64,000 nt of DNA, taken from positions 62,001 to 126,000 of the forward strand of contig NZ_QGTQ01000011.1 in NCBI RefSeq assembly GCF_003182255.1. Reading direction: 5' to 3'. The translations under genes and the position numbers were made by a program. Below, piece by piece: positions 27,677 to 37,064 of the stretch (position 1 is its first letter; each line of letters opens with the position of its first letter). The notes under the pieces are model-generated. The model did not search any database. It was not told the DNA's origin and saw nothing but the letters and a program-made list of their open reading frames with translations. Source of the DNA: Paenibacillus cellulosilyticus (GTDB lineage: Bacteria > Bacillota > Bacilli > Paenibacillales > Paenibacillaceae).

Positions 27677-28866
27677 GAGTACGCCTCCTTGTAATGTTTT
27701 TGACGAAAGGAAATGACACCTAATGCAACAGCTATCCCAACGGATACCGCCGCGGTCCAGCTGACCGCATGTACGGAGTACCTACTGGCTGCAAGTCCAC
27801 CTATTCCACCTGCAGCCGCAATGCTTATCTGCAAGATAGATCCGTATAAACTTAGCATCATTCCAGAAGCCTCAGGTGCCAGCGCGACTAAGTTAAACTG
27901 AAGCCCTGGTCCTGACGACCAAGCGGATAAGCCCCATAGCATAAGCAACGTAATGGTGACCACAGTGGATTCAGCCATCGTGGAAAGCAGAACAAGTGCA
28001 ACGACATGAACGGCCATTCCCCCCAATAGGGATCGTGGAATTCCAATCCGATCCGTCAGGAACCCGCCAAACTTCGAGCCAACTAAAGTCGCGATACCGA
28101 AGATGAATAGTGCCAAACTAATTTGATGCTTTCCTATCGACGTTACTTCGAGCAGGAAAGGGACAATATATGCATAAAGCACGGCGTATCCCAATTGCCA
28201 GAAAAAAGTGATCCCAAAACCAGTCCATATCATCGGATTCTTCACAAGGGCGATCTGCTTGCCAAGCGGTGCAGGCGCTTCACCCTCCGTGGAAGGGATC
28301 ATTCGATACACTGCTACAATTGCAAACAAGCTTAGGAGGCCGATACCGACGAAAATATATTTCCAATCGAATGAACTCGCAATGACCCGACCAATCGGCA
28401 CACCAACGATTAATGCAGCGCTGAATCCGATGATTACTGTGCCGATCGCTTCAGCTTGTTTGCCAGGGGACGCGAGTTTCGCAGCTATCGTTTTTGCCAC
28501 AATCACAAAAACGCCGGCGCCAATGGCCAGAACGATTCGTGATACGATTAGAAAGCCAAAACCCGGCAGTGTGATCGTTAAGACGCTTCCTAGCACGACG
28601 ATCCAGAGCGACACGATCATAAGCTTTCGACGGTCCATTTTCGCTGTTGCCATTACGAATAGCGGTGACCCGATGGCGTTAGCTACGGCAAATACAGTTA
28701 TCAATTGTCCAGCCGCTGCAACCGATACATGAGCCCATTGCGCTATGTTGTCCAAAATGCCGGCGATGACATATTCCGAGGTGCTCACAAAAACGACAAT
28801 GCTGGCGAGTAAAGGGGCCCCTTCCTTTCGTAGTCTATTTCTTAAATTTATTATCGAAGCGTTCAA
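27673..28866 (-). CDS. MFS transporter, arabinose-efflux/drug-efflux type
   Basis: 397 residues, 12 predicted transmembrane helices. The motif-A-like loop (GSPLFVMATAKMDRRKLMI) and overall layout fit the AraJ/YdhP subgroup of drug:proton antiporter-like exporters. The frame begins with TTG at 28866, just after an in-frame TGA. The ribosome site there is poor (GGATGG, 13 bases away), so the true start is uncertain by a few codons. The stop overlaps the start of a broken aldo-keto reductase. The substrate is unknown. Confidence 0.85.
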   Translation of the reverse strand: MNASIINLRNRLRKEGAPLLASIVVFVSTSEYVIAGILDNIAQWAHVSVAAAGQLITVFAVANAIGSPLFVMATAKMDRRKLMIVSLWIVVLGSVLTITLPGFGFLIVSRIVLAIGAGVFVIVAKTIAAKLASPGKQAEAIGTVIIGFSAALIVGVPIGRVIASSFDWKYIFVGIGLLSLFAIVAVYRMIPSTEGEAPAPLGKQIALVKNPMIWTGFGITFFWQLGYAVLYAYIVPFLLEVTSIGKHQISLALFIFGIATLVGSKFGGFLTDRIGIPRSLLGGMAVHVVALVLLSTMAESTVVTITLLMLWGLSAWSSGPGLQFNLVALAPEASGMMLSLYGSILQISIAAAGGIGGLAASRYSVHAVSWTAAVSVGIAVALGVISFRQKHYKEAYS

Positions 28867-29080
28867 TGACGAGCTGGATCCATCCGAAGAAAGGAATCAT
28901 GAATTGCTAGAAAGAATTGTGTAGCAGTTTGTTGTCTCTAAACGATTTAAACGATCTTGAAAATGAAGTTGTATCGATTGGCGACGGTACACACGGCTTT
29001 CGGGCACCGACCTGCTGTGAGTGAGCAAATGCCATTTCAAGCACGGTTCGCTGTCTTAGTCAACAGATGTAATACAAAAA

Positions 29081-29099
29081 AGGCCGCATGATGCGGCCT
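29081..29099 (-). terminator. Terminator of the Gfo/isomerase operon
   Basis: Palindrome AGGCCGCATGATGCGGCCT is followed on the minus strand by TTTTTTG. The remaining 28867-29080 shows no gene; the short frame over the MFS start has no support. Confidence 0.85.
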
Positions 29100-29161
29100 A
29101 TACGGAGATAAAGCTATTATCATTCGTGGAGTCCTACGCTGCCCTTGCCTACTACACATTC

Positions 29162-30325
29162 CTAATGCGTACCCGTTAAATCCGCGACCTTCGACTCCAC
29201 CTGCTGCTTCTCCACCGTCGAACCGTTGATACGCTCCTGCAGCAGTTCGTAGAAATGCTCGTGATTGAACTGGTCCAGATCGGCCCAGCCGTCAATCCAA
29301 GACGAATAGTGGATGGCATTGGAAATCAACAAACCGTTGATGCCCTCTTCGCCCGGTGCCAGCAGCGGCGTACCGTTCAACACGGCTTGCGCAAAATTTT
29401 TCAAAATCCCATTATGCTGCTCGCCGCCGCTCGACGACACCGGAATGTCGCATTGCCAGCACTCTGGCTTGGCAAAAGGCTGCGTATTCACGCGGTTATG
29501 CTCCCGCTCCGAGATCCGATTGCGCAGGAACGTCAGCTTGTTGTGTTCGATCGTCAGCTTGCCCATGTCGCCCGAAATCTCGAGACGGTTCGTTCCCGGC
29601 GCTTCGCCAGTCGACGTGATATAGACGCCAGTCGCGCCGTTAGCGTATTCGAGGTAAGCGGTTACGTCATCCTCCACCTCAATGTTGTAATACTTGCCGA
29701 AGCTGCAGAACGAACGGATACGCGTCGGCATGCCGAGAATCCACTGCAGCAGATCGAGGTTATGCGGATTCTGGTTAATAAGCGTTCCGCCGCCTTCGCC
29801 CTTCCAAGTCGAACGCCATGAACCCGAGTCATGATACGCCTGCGGACGATACCAGTCGGTGACGACCCAGACGACCCGCTTCAAGCTGCCCAATTCCCCG
29901 CTCTGAACCAGCTCGCGCACCTTCTGATACACCGGATTCGTGCGCTGGTTGTACATAATGCCGAACACCTTGCCCGATTTCGCCGCCGCCTCGTTCATCT
30001 CCAGCACCTGCTTCGTGTAGACGCCAGCTGGCTTCTCGACGAGTACGTGCAGATCATGCGCGAACGCTTCGATCGCCTGTTCGGGGTGGTCATAGTGAAG
30101 ACCGGCGATAAGCACCGCATCGATCGTTCCGCTCTTGTACATCGCGTCGACGCTATCGAATACCGCGACACCCGGGACTTGTTCACGTGCCCACTCCCGG
30201 CGCGCCTCGCTTACGTCGCAGACTGCACCAAGCACCATGCCAGGGATTTTGCCACCATGAATATTCACGGCATGCGAAGAACCCATGTTACCAAGACCGA
30301 TAACGCCCATTCTCACTTGTTCCAT
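29162..30325 (-). CDS. Gfo/Idh/MocA-family NAD(P)-dependent oxidoreductase
   Basis: 387 residues. An N-terminal Rossmann fold with GVIGLGNMGSSHA (residues 8-20) binds NAD(P), and the family catalytic motif EKPAG is at about residue 92. A C-terminal alpha/beta substrate domain follows. These enzymes oxidise or epimerise sugars and inositols. The start is ATG after GGGAGGAATAGTGAG, 15 bp behind the TIM-barrel isomerase stop, so the two form an operon. With the neighbouring AraC regulator and rhamnosidase it probably handles a plant-derived sugar, but the substrate cannot be read from sequence. Confidence 0.92.
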   Translation of the reverse strand: MEQVRMGVIGLGNMGSSHAVNIHGGKIPGMVLGAVCDVSEARREWAREQVPGVAVFDSVDAMYKSGTIDAVLIAGLHYDHPEQAIEAFAHDLHVLVEKPAGVYTKQVLEMNEAAAKSGKVFGIMYNQRTNPVYQKVRELVQSGELGSLKRVVWVVTDWYRPQAYHDSGSWRSTWKGEGGGTLINQNPHNLDLLQWILGMPTRIRSFCSFGKYYNIEVEDDVTAYLEYANGATGVYITSTGEAPGTNRLEISGDMGKLTIEHNKLTFLRNRISEREHNRVNTQPFAKPECWQCDIPVSSSGGEQHNGILKNFAQAVLNGTPLLAPGEEGINGLLISNAIHYSSWIDGWADLDQFNHEHFYELLQERINGSTVEKQQVESKVADLTGTH

Positions 30326-30340
30326 CTCACTATTCCTCCC

Positions 30341-31198
30341 TTAGATTCGGTTCAAAATGTCCAGCAGCGCACGATGCGCAATGCGGAACGTATGCAAGCC
30401 GCCTTGTTCTAACGAGTCGACCCAATCGGTATGCTCCAGTTGAGCGAGACCTTTGAAGCTGCCCAGATGGGGCTCCAGTGACAAGAATCCCGCGTAGCCA
30501 TCTGCCTTCAGCGTACGAAGCACGTCCTCTACTCGACCGATTCCGTAACCAGCCGGTACGACTTGACCATCTGCCAACGCGTCCTTGATGTGTACGTATT
30601 TGATAAAAGGCTTCAACAGGTCGAACGCCTTCGGAAACACTTCTTCCTCGCATTGGATGAAGTTCGCCGGGTCGAATGCGCTCACCCAATGATCCGCCTT
30701 CAGCGTCGTCATCAGGTCGAGGCAGCGCTCTGCCGTATCGCCGTAAATATGCTTTTCATTCTCATGGACAAGCGTAATGCCGCTGCCCTTCGCCGTCTCC
30801 ACGATGGCCCCCATCCGGTCCATGACCTCATCCCGATAGAGGGAAGGATCCTCACCTTCCGGCATATAAAAGCTGAACACTCGGATGTACGGACTGCTGA
30901 GCGTATGCGCCGTATCCAGAATCCGTTTGAACATATCGAGATGTGGATTAAAATCGTCCGTGATCTGAATTTTGCCAACGGGTGAACCGATGGAGGAGAC
31001 CTTCACGTTGTGCGCCTCCAGCTGATGCTTCACCTCAATGATCTGTTCTGCCGAGAGCGTCGAGATGTTGCTGCCGTTCACGCCTCGTACTTCGATGTAT
31101 CCAATCCCCAGCTCGTTAAGTCCGCTTAGCTGCGTTTTGAAATCTGCATCAATCTCATCTGCGAAGCCTGACAGGATAAATTGGGACAAATCCAACAC
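30341..31198 (-). CDS. Sugar phosphate isomerase/epimerase, TIM barrel
   Basis: 285 residues of the xylose-isomerase-like TIM-barrel family (AP endonuclease family 2). SQFILSGFADEIDADFKTQL, a VHEN motif near residue 145, AFDPANF near 180 and VHIKD near 205 supply the metal-binding Glu, Asp and His residues. The frame opens at GTG 31198. An AGGCG stretch sits too close to be an ideal ribosome site, so TTG at 31195 is an alternative. It is the first gene of an operon with the Gfo/Idh/MocA oxidoreductase, a common sugar-catabolic pair, and is divergent from an AraC regulator. Confidence 0.9.
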   Translation of the reverse strand: MLDLSQFILSGFADEIDADFKTQLSGLNELGIGYIEVRGVNGSNISTLSAEQIIEVKHQLEAHNVKVSSIGSPVGKIQITDDFNPHLDMFKRILDTAHTLSSPYIRVFSFYMPEGEDPSLYRDEVMDRMGAIVETAKGSGITLVHENEKHIYGDTAERCLDLMTTLKADHWVSAFDPANFIQCEEEVFPKAFDLLKPFIKYVHIKDALADGQVVPAGYGIGRVEDVLRTLKADGYAGFLSLEPHLGSFKGLAQLEHTDWVDSLEQGGLHTFRIAHRALLDILNRI

Positions 31199-31316
31199 CG
31201 CCTATATTTGATAAGAATCATCCTCAATGTAACATTAATATTGTCCATATTCCTTACCTATTGTGCTTGTTAGTTTGCATATCTTGCTGTATGTTAAGAA
31301 CGAGGAGTTGATCCGT

Positions 31317-32153
31317 TTGAGTCTCAGCTATCATGCCAAAGATCAGTCGTTCCGGCTGCACCACTCGAGGGATGAACAGCCGAATCCGCAGCATTTCTTC
31401 CTGCATTATGAACAAGGCTTTGAGCTCTATATGTTCATCAGCGGAGCAGGCAGCTTCTCCATCGAGGGCAATCTCTACGAACTGGAGCCCTACTCGATCC
31501 TCATGATTAATCCGAATGAGCTGCATGCGCTCAACATCGATTTGAACCTGCCCTACGAGCGCATCGTCCTGTCGTTCAACGAGAGCATCATGCCTCCAGT
31601 TATGCTGAGCGGCGTTGACCTGTTCCGTTCGTTTAAATATCGCAAGCTCGGGCAGAACAATCAGATTCCAACCGATCAAGTCCGCAGCAGCGGCCTGCTC
31701 GATCTGATGAACAAGCTGATGGAGCTGCTTAGGCAGCCAAGCGCAGAGAATGAATTTGTCGCCAAATGCGTGATGGTCCAAATGCTCCACACGATCAACA
31801 CCTTAGCCGAGAGCAAAATCGAGCTAACCGATTCATCGACAAAGACGACGAAAATCCACGACATGATCGAATATATTAACGCCAACCTCGATCAACCGCT
31901 CGGGCTGGATGAGCTGTCGCACCGCTTCTATGTGACGAAGTACCATCTATGCCGCATTTTCCGAGAGGCGACGGGGTTCTCAATTAACCAATATATTACG
32001 TACAAAAGGGTCCATAAAGCAGACGAGCTCATGCGCCAGGGCTGTCCGATGACGAAGGCATGCTTCCTGGCCGGCTTCAACAGCTATTCGAACTTCTACC
32101 GCTCGTATCGTAAAATGACGGGCAAGTCTCCGAGGGATGGGAAACAGGGTTGA
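31317..32153 (+). CDS. AraC-family regulator of the divergent sugar operon
   Basis: About 278 residues. A cupin-like sensor domain (GFELYMFISGAGSFSIEG, YSILMINPNELHAL) fills residues 25-150. A C-terminal pair of helix-turn-helices (LDELSHRFYVTKYHLCRIF, then KACFLAGFNSYSNFYRSYRK) binds DNA. A GTG opens the frame at 31263, but GAGGAG lies exactly 9 bases before TTG at 31317, which I take as the start. The 64-bp-plus gap to the divergent isomerase gene would hold its binding sites. Confidence 0.9.
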   Translation: MSLSYHAKDQSFRLHHSRDEQPNPQHFFLHYEQGFELYMFISGAGSFSIEGNLYELEPYSILMINPNELHALNIDLNLPYERIVLSFNESIMPPVMLSGVDLFRSFKYRKLGQNNQIPTDQVRSSGLLDLMNKLMELLRQPSAENEFVAKCVMVQMLHTINTLAESKIELTDSSTKTTKIHDMIEYINANLDQPLGLDELSHRFYVTKYHLCRIFREATGFSINQYITYKRVHKADELMRQGCPMTKACFLAGFNSYSNFYRSYRKMTGKSPRDGKQG

Positions 32154-32174
32154 GTAGATGTTCGTTTGTATGGA

Positions 32175-32224
32175 TAAAAAAAAGCCGACTCCACGTCATG
32201 ATGCATGACGCTATGTCGGCTCTT
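32175..32224. terminator. Terminator between the AraC gene and the repeat array
   Basis: Outer stem GCCGAC/GTCGGC, with an inner GTCAT/ATGAC stem. The T-run is on the minus-strand side (CGGCTTTTTTTTATCC). It would therefore best stop transcripts that come through the array from the rhamnosidase gene. Confidence 0.75.
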
Positions 32225-32282
32225 CGTGTTCAAAGATTGCAAGCAGGTGAACTGCCACTGGGGATGCCTGTGCCTGTAGAGA

Positions 32283-32817
32283 CTAGGTGCATTTTTGCAC
32301 CTTCAGGCCGCGAGTCTGGCCAATCGGGACTGCGTAGGTGCATTTTTGCACCTTCAGGCCGCGAGACTGGCCGTTCGGGACTGCGTAGGTGCATTTTTGC
32401 ACCTTCAGGCCGCGAGACTGGCCGACCGAGTCGGCGTAGGTGCATTTTTGCACCTTCAGGCCGCGAGTCTGGCCGTTCGAGTCTGCGTAGGTGCATTTTT
32501 GCACCTTCAGGCCGCGAGTCTGGCCGACCGAGTCTGCGTAGGTGCATTTTTGCACCTTCAGGACCGCGAGACTGGCCGACCGAGGCTGCGTAGGTGCATT
32601 TTTGCACCTTCAGGCCGCGAGTCTGGCCGACCGAGGCTGCGTAGGTGCATTTTTGCACCTTCAGGCCGCGAGTCTGGCCGACCGAGGCTGCGTAGGTGCA
32701 TTTTTGCACCTTCAGGCCGCGAGACTGGCCGACCGAGTCTGCGTAGGTGCATTTTTGCACCTTCAGGCCGCGAGACTGGCCGACCGAGTCTGCGTAGGTG
32801 CATTTTTGCACCTACGC
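32283..32817. repeat. 51-bp tandem palindromic repeat array, 11 units
   Basis: Hairpin cores AGGTGCATTTTTGCACCT start at 32286, 32337, 32388, 32439, 32490, 32541, 32593, 32644, 32695, 32746 and 32797. All are 51 bp apart except one 52-bp step caused by a single inserted A near 32563. The inter-hairpin sequence is TTCAGGCCGCGAG followed by T/ACTGGCCGACCGAG and T/GCTGCGT. The hairpin and period match the array at 12.4 kb, but the intervening sequence differs. Multi-frame open reading frames over it are artefacts of the period. It lies between convergent 3' ends. Confidence 0.95.
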
Positions 32818-32827
32818 CTAGCGACTC

Positions 32828-34369
32828 CTAAATCAAATACTTCCGTATAAAATACGTCGGGGTGCAGCTCCATGCGTGGCAGTAGCTGTTGATGAGGTTG
32901 CTGCCGTATGGCGACAGCTTCTTGTCCTCCGGGTTGTACAGCTCCCAGAACGTATCCGCCCCGTCCTTGATCATCTCGCCCCAGTACGCTTTCATCTGCT
33001 CAACAGCCTTCTCCTGCTTACCAACGGAGAACAGCGCTTCGATCAGATGGTGGTACATATAAGGCGTCGTCATGCCGATTGCAGGCGGCGCTTCGAACAA
33101 GTGATCCAGCAGTGCACCGCTCTGCTCCGCCGGAAGCACTTCCGCAAGCACCATCCATACTTGCGATGCCCACGAAATCTGCTTGTCCGTCCCACTCACG
33201 AAGAACCCTTGCTGATCGTCCCACAGCTGCTCAATTGCTCCGCTTACCGCCCGCTCGATCTGGCCCTCAATATACTTCACCTGATCCGCATCGCCAATCG
33301 TTCGTGCCAGCTCCAATCCCTGTCTCAGGCAGTAGATGAGCACACCTTGCGTCGGCGCTTGCTTGTTAAGGTCCGCATGCCAGTCGATGAAGCTCCACCA
33401 CGTCTCGTCATCGGTCACAATGCCCTGCTCATCGAGTCGTTGCACAGCGATCTCGATCTGCTGCATCGCAATCGGCCACAGCTCCAGCAGCGTGTCACGA
33501 TCGCGAGAAGCCTCATAGTAATCGTGCAAACATGAGACGAAGAAAAGCGCGTAATCATACAGACGCGTGTCGTCGACATGAGCGTGCGGCTTCTCGAAGA
33601 CACATGCCCCTACCGCACCGTCCGGTAATCGCATGCCGCCGAATAGGTACAGACAGCGACGCACCAGACCATGATTGTTGAAGGTTAGGTAGTTCGCCTG
33701 CGCTTGCAGCCTCAGATCGCCGATCCACAGCCGGCGGTCACGCTTCGGACCATCCTCAAACACCGTCTGCATGCAATCCTGCAGCGTCTTAATCGCGATC
33801 CGGTCCATCTCAGCCAACTCCCCAGACACTTCACTCGGCAGCGGCTTCACCTTGCTCACATCACCCGATGTGACCGTCGTACAAATAACCTCATCGAACG
33901 ATACCTTATATTTCACCGACGTATCCAGCACCTCAACCTTGAGGAAGCGGAACGTGTAGCGCCGAGGAAGCTTGATCTCCGCTGGCAGCACATCAACGAA
34001 CATTAACTCCTCCTGCAGCCACGAGCTGCTGAGCCATCCCTTATAGCTTTCGAATGATTCGGCGATCTCGCACGGCATCTCGCCGAAGGTCAGCTTCAGC
34101 TTCAGCGGGGCATCCGGCGGACTGCCGACCGGCTTAATTTTCAAGCTAAGAAAACCGACCATATGATCCTCGAAGTCAAGCATGAAGCTGTCGCCTTTGC
34201 CAAGCACCCGCTCCTTCCAATTTTGATCCTCCGACTGATCTATACGCCAGCCTTGAAACGCCTTGTCGTCTGCTGCTATCTCAATAACCGCCTTCGGCTG
34301 CGCGGGTGATGTCATTAATTCAGGGATTAAGCTTTCCGCCTTCTGGACCATCGTTTGATCGATTAACAT
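32828..34369 (-). CDS. GH78-like alpha-L-rhamnosidase, intracellular
   Basis: 513 residues. A beta-sandwich (about 30-170) is followed by an (alpha/alpha)6 barrel. The GH78 signature E-D-G-P-K-R-D-R-R-L-W-I-G-D at residues 205-218 holds the acidic catalytic pair region, and FWE (E476) supplies the general-base position. The family usually has 700-1000 residues, so this is a short form lacking N-terminal carbohydrate-binding domains. There is no signal peptide, so it would act on imported rhamnosides. ATG follows AAAGGGGATTTCAC. It is divergent from a sugar ABC transporter, which likely imports its substrate. Confidence 0.86.
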   Translation of the reverse strand: MLIDQTMVQKAESLIPELMTSPAQPKAVIEIAADDKAFQGWRIDQSEDQNWKERVLGKGDSFMLDFEDHMVGFLSLKIKPVGSPPDAPLKLKLTFGEMPCEIAESFESYKGWLSSSWLQEELMFVDVLPAEIKLPRRYTFRFLKVEVLDTSVKYKVSFDEVICTTVTSGDVSKVKPLPSEVSGELAEMDRIAIKTLQDCMQTVFEDGPKRDRRLWIGDLRLQAQANYLTFNNHGLVRRCLYLFGGMRLPDGAVGACVFEKPHAHVDDTRLYDYALFFVSCLHDYYEASRDRDTLLELWPIAMQQIEIAVQRLDEQGIVTDDETWWSFIDWHADLNKQAPTQGVLIYCLRQGLELARTIGDADQVKYIEGQIERAVSGAIEQLWDDQQGFFVSGTDKQISWASQVWMVLAEVLPAEQSGALLDHLFEAPPAIGMTTPYMYHHLIEALFSVGKQEKAVEQMKAYWGEMIKDGADTFWELYNPEDKKLSPYGSNLINSYCHAWSCTPTYFIRKYLI

Positions 34370-34593
34370 GTGAAATCCCCTTTCTAATTATGCCTCTATA
34401 TTGACTGTATGCGTTTTCAACTGCACATACAAGGTCTCGTTTTTTAGGTGCATATCCGCTTTTTTTAGATGGCGATTCGAGGTACGTCAGCAATTTTTGG
34501 ACTTTACGTACGATTATTTTGGATCGGTCTGCGAAACCCCGCGCCGTTACTGGGGTGTCCAAAAAAATCAGACACAGCCAAAAAAAGCAGCGC

Positions 34594-34623
34594 TTATCAG
34601 CTCGCTATGAAAACCCTTACACT
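34594..34623 (+). promoter_or_regulatory. Candidate promoter and imperfect cre of the sugar ABC operon
   Basis: -35 TTATCA, 18-bp spacer, -10 TACACT. ATGAAAACCCTTACA (34607-34621) overlaps the -10 and matches the cre consensus except for CC in place of CG at the centre. Nothing else was recognised in the 342-bp gap 34370-34711. Confidence 0.4.
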
Positions 34624-34711
34624 GAGGACCACAGGGCTCCGGACCCCTACTGACAATCGAACGACACGCAGGCTTTGATTACGCTCGAACATCATAAGGA
34701 GGGTTATATCA

Positions 34712-36079
34712 ATGGCTCAACAGACAAAGAAAACAAAACGCACGATTCTCGCACTGACCGGTGCATTGCTTGTTACTTCTGCCCTGACGGCATGCGGCAG
34801 CAGCAAAGAGGAAGACACGAAGACGACAACTACGACGGAAACGTCGACGACTGCAACGGACGGCACAACTTCAGAACGTTACGCGGAACCCGTTACATTA
34901 AAGCTGATGATCGATAACCAAACGTCGACCGAAGGCATCAAAGCGGTTGCGGACGAAATCGAGAAACGCTACAACATTAAGACCGAATTCGATCTGCGTC
35001 CAGGCGGCGACGAAGGCGACAACCTCGTGAAGACGAGACTCGCGACAGGCGACATGGATGACCTGAGCTTCTATAACTCCGGCTCGCTGTTCAAGGCGCT
35101 CAAGCCCGAGAAGTATTTCCTTGATGTGACGAATGAGCCGTTTATGCAAAATGTAATGGATTCCTTCCTGCCTACGGTCAGCGTAGACGGCAAGGTATAC
35201 GCTGCACCAAGCGGCGCTTCTCAAGCAGGCGCTTGGCTCTACAACAAGAAGGTGTACGCAGACCTCGGCCTGTCCGTACCGAAAACTTGGGACGAGCTGA
35301 AGGCCAACAACGAGAAGATCAAAGCGGCTGGCAAAACAGCTGTCATCGGCTCCTACAAGGACAGCTGGACGTCCCAGCTGATCGTGCTCGCGGACTATGC
35401 GAACGTACAGGCGGAAGCGCCGACGTTTGCGGATGATTTTACGAACAATAAAGCGAAATTCGCCGACACGCCGGCAGCGCTCCGCAGCTTCCAGAAGCTT
35501 AGCGAGATGCAGCCTTACATGAACAAAGATTACCTCGCAACGACGTACGACCAAGCGTTGAAGATGCTCGTGGATGGCACAGGCGTTCAGTATCCGATGC
35601 TGACGTTCGCACTGTCCAACATCTATGCGACATACCCAGACGCGATCGACAATATCGGCGTTTTCGCTCAGCCTGCTGACAGCGCAGACAAGACCGCTCT
35701 GACGGTATGGATGCCAGCGGCGATCTCGATCTACAAGGACGGCAAAAACGTAGAAGCAGCGAAAAAATGGCTCAATTTCTTCGCATCTCCTGAAGGCATG
35801 GCGATCCAAGCAACGAAGGCGAAACCGGAAGGTCCTTATGTGATCAAAGGTGCACAGCTGCCGGACGATGCATACGCAGGAGTTAAAGAAATGCTGCCTT
35901 ACTTCGATAACGGCAACAATGCTCCAGCGCTCGAGTTCCTGTCCCCGCTGAAGGGACCAAACCTGCCGCAGTTGACGGTTGAAGTTGGCGCAGGCATGAA
36001 ATCGGCTGAGGACAACGCGAAGGCTTATGACAAGGACGTCGAGAAACAAGCGAAACAATTAGGCATTGAGGGCTGGTAA
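34712..36079 (+). CDS. Sugar ABC transporter substrate-binding lipoprotein
   Basis: 455 residues. A signal peptide ends in the lipobox LTAC (Cys about 28). A Thr-rich linker and a family-1 extracellular solute-binding fold follow (LKLMIDNQTSTEG, NKKVYADLGLSVPKTWDEL, YPMLTFALSN). It captures an oligosaccharide outside the membrane. ATG follows AAGGAGGG. Two permease genes follow. There is no ATPase gene, so a shared MsmX-type ATPase elsewhere must power it. The neighbouring GH78 gene suggests a rhamnose-containing oligosaccharide as cargo. Confidence 0.93.
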   Translation: MAQQTKKTKRTILALTGALLVTSALTACGSSKEEDTKTTTTTETSTTATDGTTSERYAEPVTLKLMIDNQTSTEGIKAVADEIEKRYNIKTEFDLRPGGDEGDNLVKTRLATGDMDDLSFYNSGSLFKALKPEKYFLDVTNEPFMQNVMDSFLPTVSVDGKVYAAPSGASQAGAWLYNKKVYADLGLSVPKTWDELKANNEKIKAAGKTAVIGSYKDSWTSQLIVLADYANVQAEAPTFADDFTNNKAKFADTPAALRSFQKLSEMQPYMNKDYLATTYDQALKMLVDGTGVQYPMLTFALSNIYATYPDAIDNIGVFAQPADSADKTALTVWMPAAISIYKDGKNVEAAKKWLNFFASPEGMAIQATKAKPEGPYVIKGAQLPDDAYAGVKEMLPYFDNGNNAPALEFLSPLKGPNLPQLTVEVGAGMKSAEDNAKAYDKDVEKQAKQLGIEGW

Positions 36080-36111
36080 GCTCAACTCAGCCGACAGTAA
36101 CAATTAAGCGA

Positions 36112-36145
36112 GCCCTGCCCTGCTTCATCCAAGGCGGGACAGGGC
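36112..36145 (+). promoter_or_regulatory. Intercistronic hairpin after the binding-protein gene
   Basis: GC-rich stem GCCCTGCCCTGC paired with GCGGGACAGGGC, without a T-run. Hairpins at this position commonly stabilise the binding-protein part of the message, giving it an excess over the permeases. Confidence 0.65.
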
Positions 36146-36182
36146 CAGCTTGTTAAAGATAGTAGGATGGGAGAGATTCATC

Positions 36183-37064
36183 ATGCAGAAGGCTTCCCTA
36201 ACAAAGGCTTCCAAACGATTGTATACGTACAAGTTTCTGCTGCCCGCAGGCATCATCTATTTCGTGTTGTTCCTGCTGCCGACCATTATGTCCTTCTTCT
36301 TCAGTATGACGAGATGGGATCTGGTGGAATGGGACTTCATCGGCTTCGACAACTATAAGACGTTCTTCTCGGAATCATCGCTCAATATCGGCTTCCGCAA
36401 TACGCTTATTTACGCTGTAGTAACTTGTGGTCTCAAAGTTATTCTTGGCTTGCTGCTTGGGGTCGCGCTCACGTCCGGCCTCCGAATCAAAGGCTACTTG
36501 CGTTCCGTCGTGTTCTTCCCAACTTTGCTATCTACGATTGCGGTTGGTATTGCATTCAGCAGCATGATGCACCCATCGCAAGGCTTAATTAATAAAAGCT
36601 TGGCTCTGGCCGGCATTGTCGGCCCTGACTGGCTCGGCGACACGAGCATCGCGCTTCTGTCCGTCGCTTTCGTTGATGTGTGGAAAGGCGTCGGCATGGC
36701 TACCGTTATTTTTATCGCGGGCATTATGTCCATTCCCGAAGACTATTACGAAGCGCTTCAGATCGACGGCGGCAACGCATGGGATCGGTTCTGGCATATT
36801 ACGAATCCGCTCGTAGCGCCTGCTATGAACTCCGTTATTATCTTGTCCTTCATCGGCGGCCTTCGTTCGTTCGACCTCGTATGGGCGATGACCAAGGGCG
36901 GACCGGGCTTCAGCACGGACTTGATCGCATCCATCATCTACAAGCAATATCAAGGCGGCTTCTACGGCCTCTCGACGGCGGGCAACGTTATCCTGTTCAT
37001 CGGCGTATCGCTGCTGGCATTCCCACTGCTTAAGCTTCTATCCAAAAGAGAGGTTGATCTGTAA
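36183..37064 (+). CDS. Sugar ABC transporter permease, MalF type
   Basis: 293 residues with six transmembrane helices and the EAA loop (YYEALQIDGGNAWDRFWHIT, about residue 195) that docks the ATPase. A longer frame opens at 36150, but GGGAGAG lies 7 bases before the ATG at 36183. It ends in TAATG, overlapping the next permease start by one base. Confidence 0.93.
   Translation: MQKASLTKASKRLYTYKFLLPAGIIYFVLFLLPTIMSFFFSMTRWDLVEWDFIGFDNYKTFFSESSLNIGFRNTLIYAVVTCGLKVILGLLLGVALTSGLRIKGYLRSVVFFPTLLSTIAVGIAFSSMMHPSQGLINKSLALAGIVGPDWLGDTSIALLSVAFVDVWKGVGMATVIFIAGIMSIPEDYYEALQIDGGNAWDRFWHITNPLVAPAMNSVIILSFIGGLRSFDLVWAMTKGGPGFSTDLIASIIYKQYQGGFYGLSTAGNVILFIGVSLLAFPLLKLLSKREVDL

Noticed and set aside
28867-28935. 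Short frame starting MIPFFGWIQ overlapping the MFS start
   Set aside because: Only about 20 residues, no family and no conserved context; probably chance.
32150-32850. Long repeat frames over the second array
   Set aside because: Same artefact; a one-base insertion inside the array breaks the phase without any sign of selection.
34898-36058. 386-residue minus-strand frame opposite the sugar-binding protein
   Set aside because: Antisense shadow; the plus-strand gene has lipobox, ribosome site and family fold.
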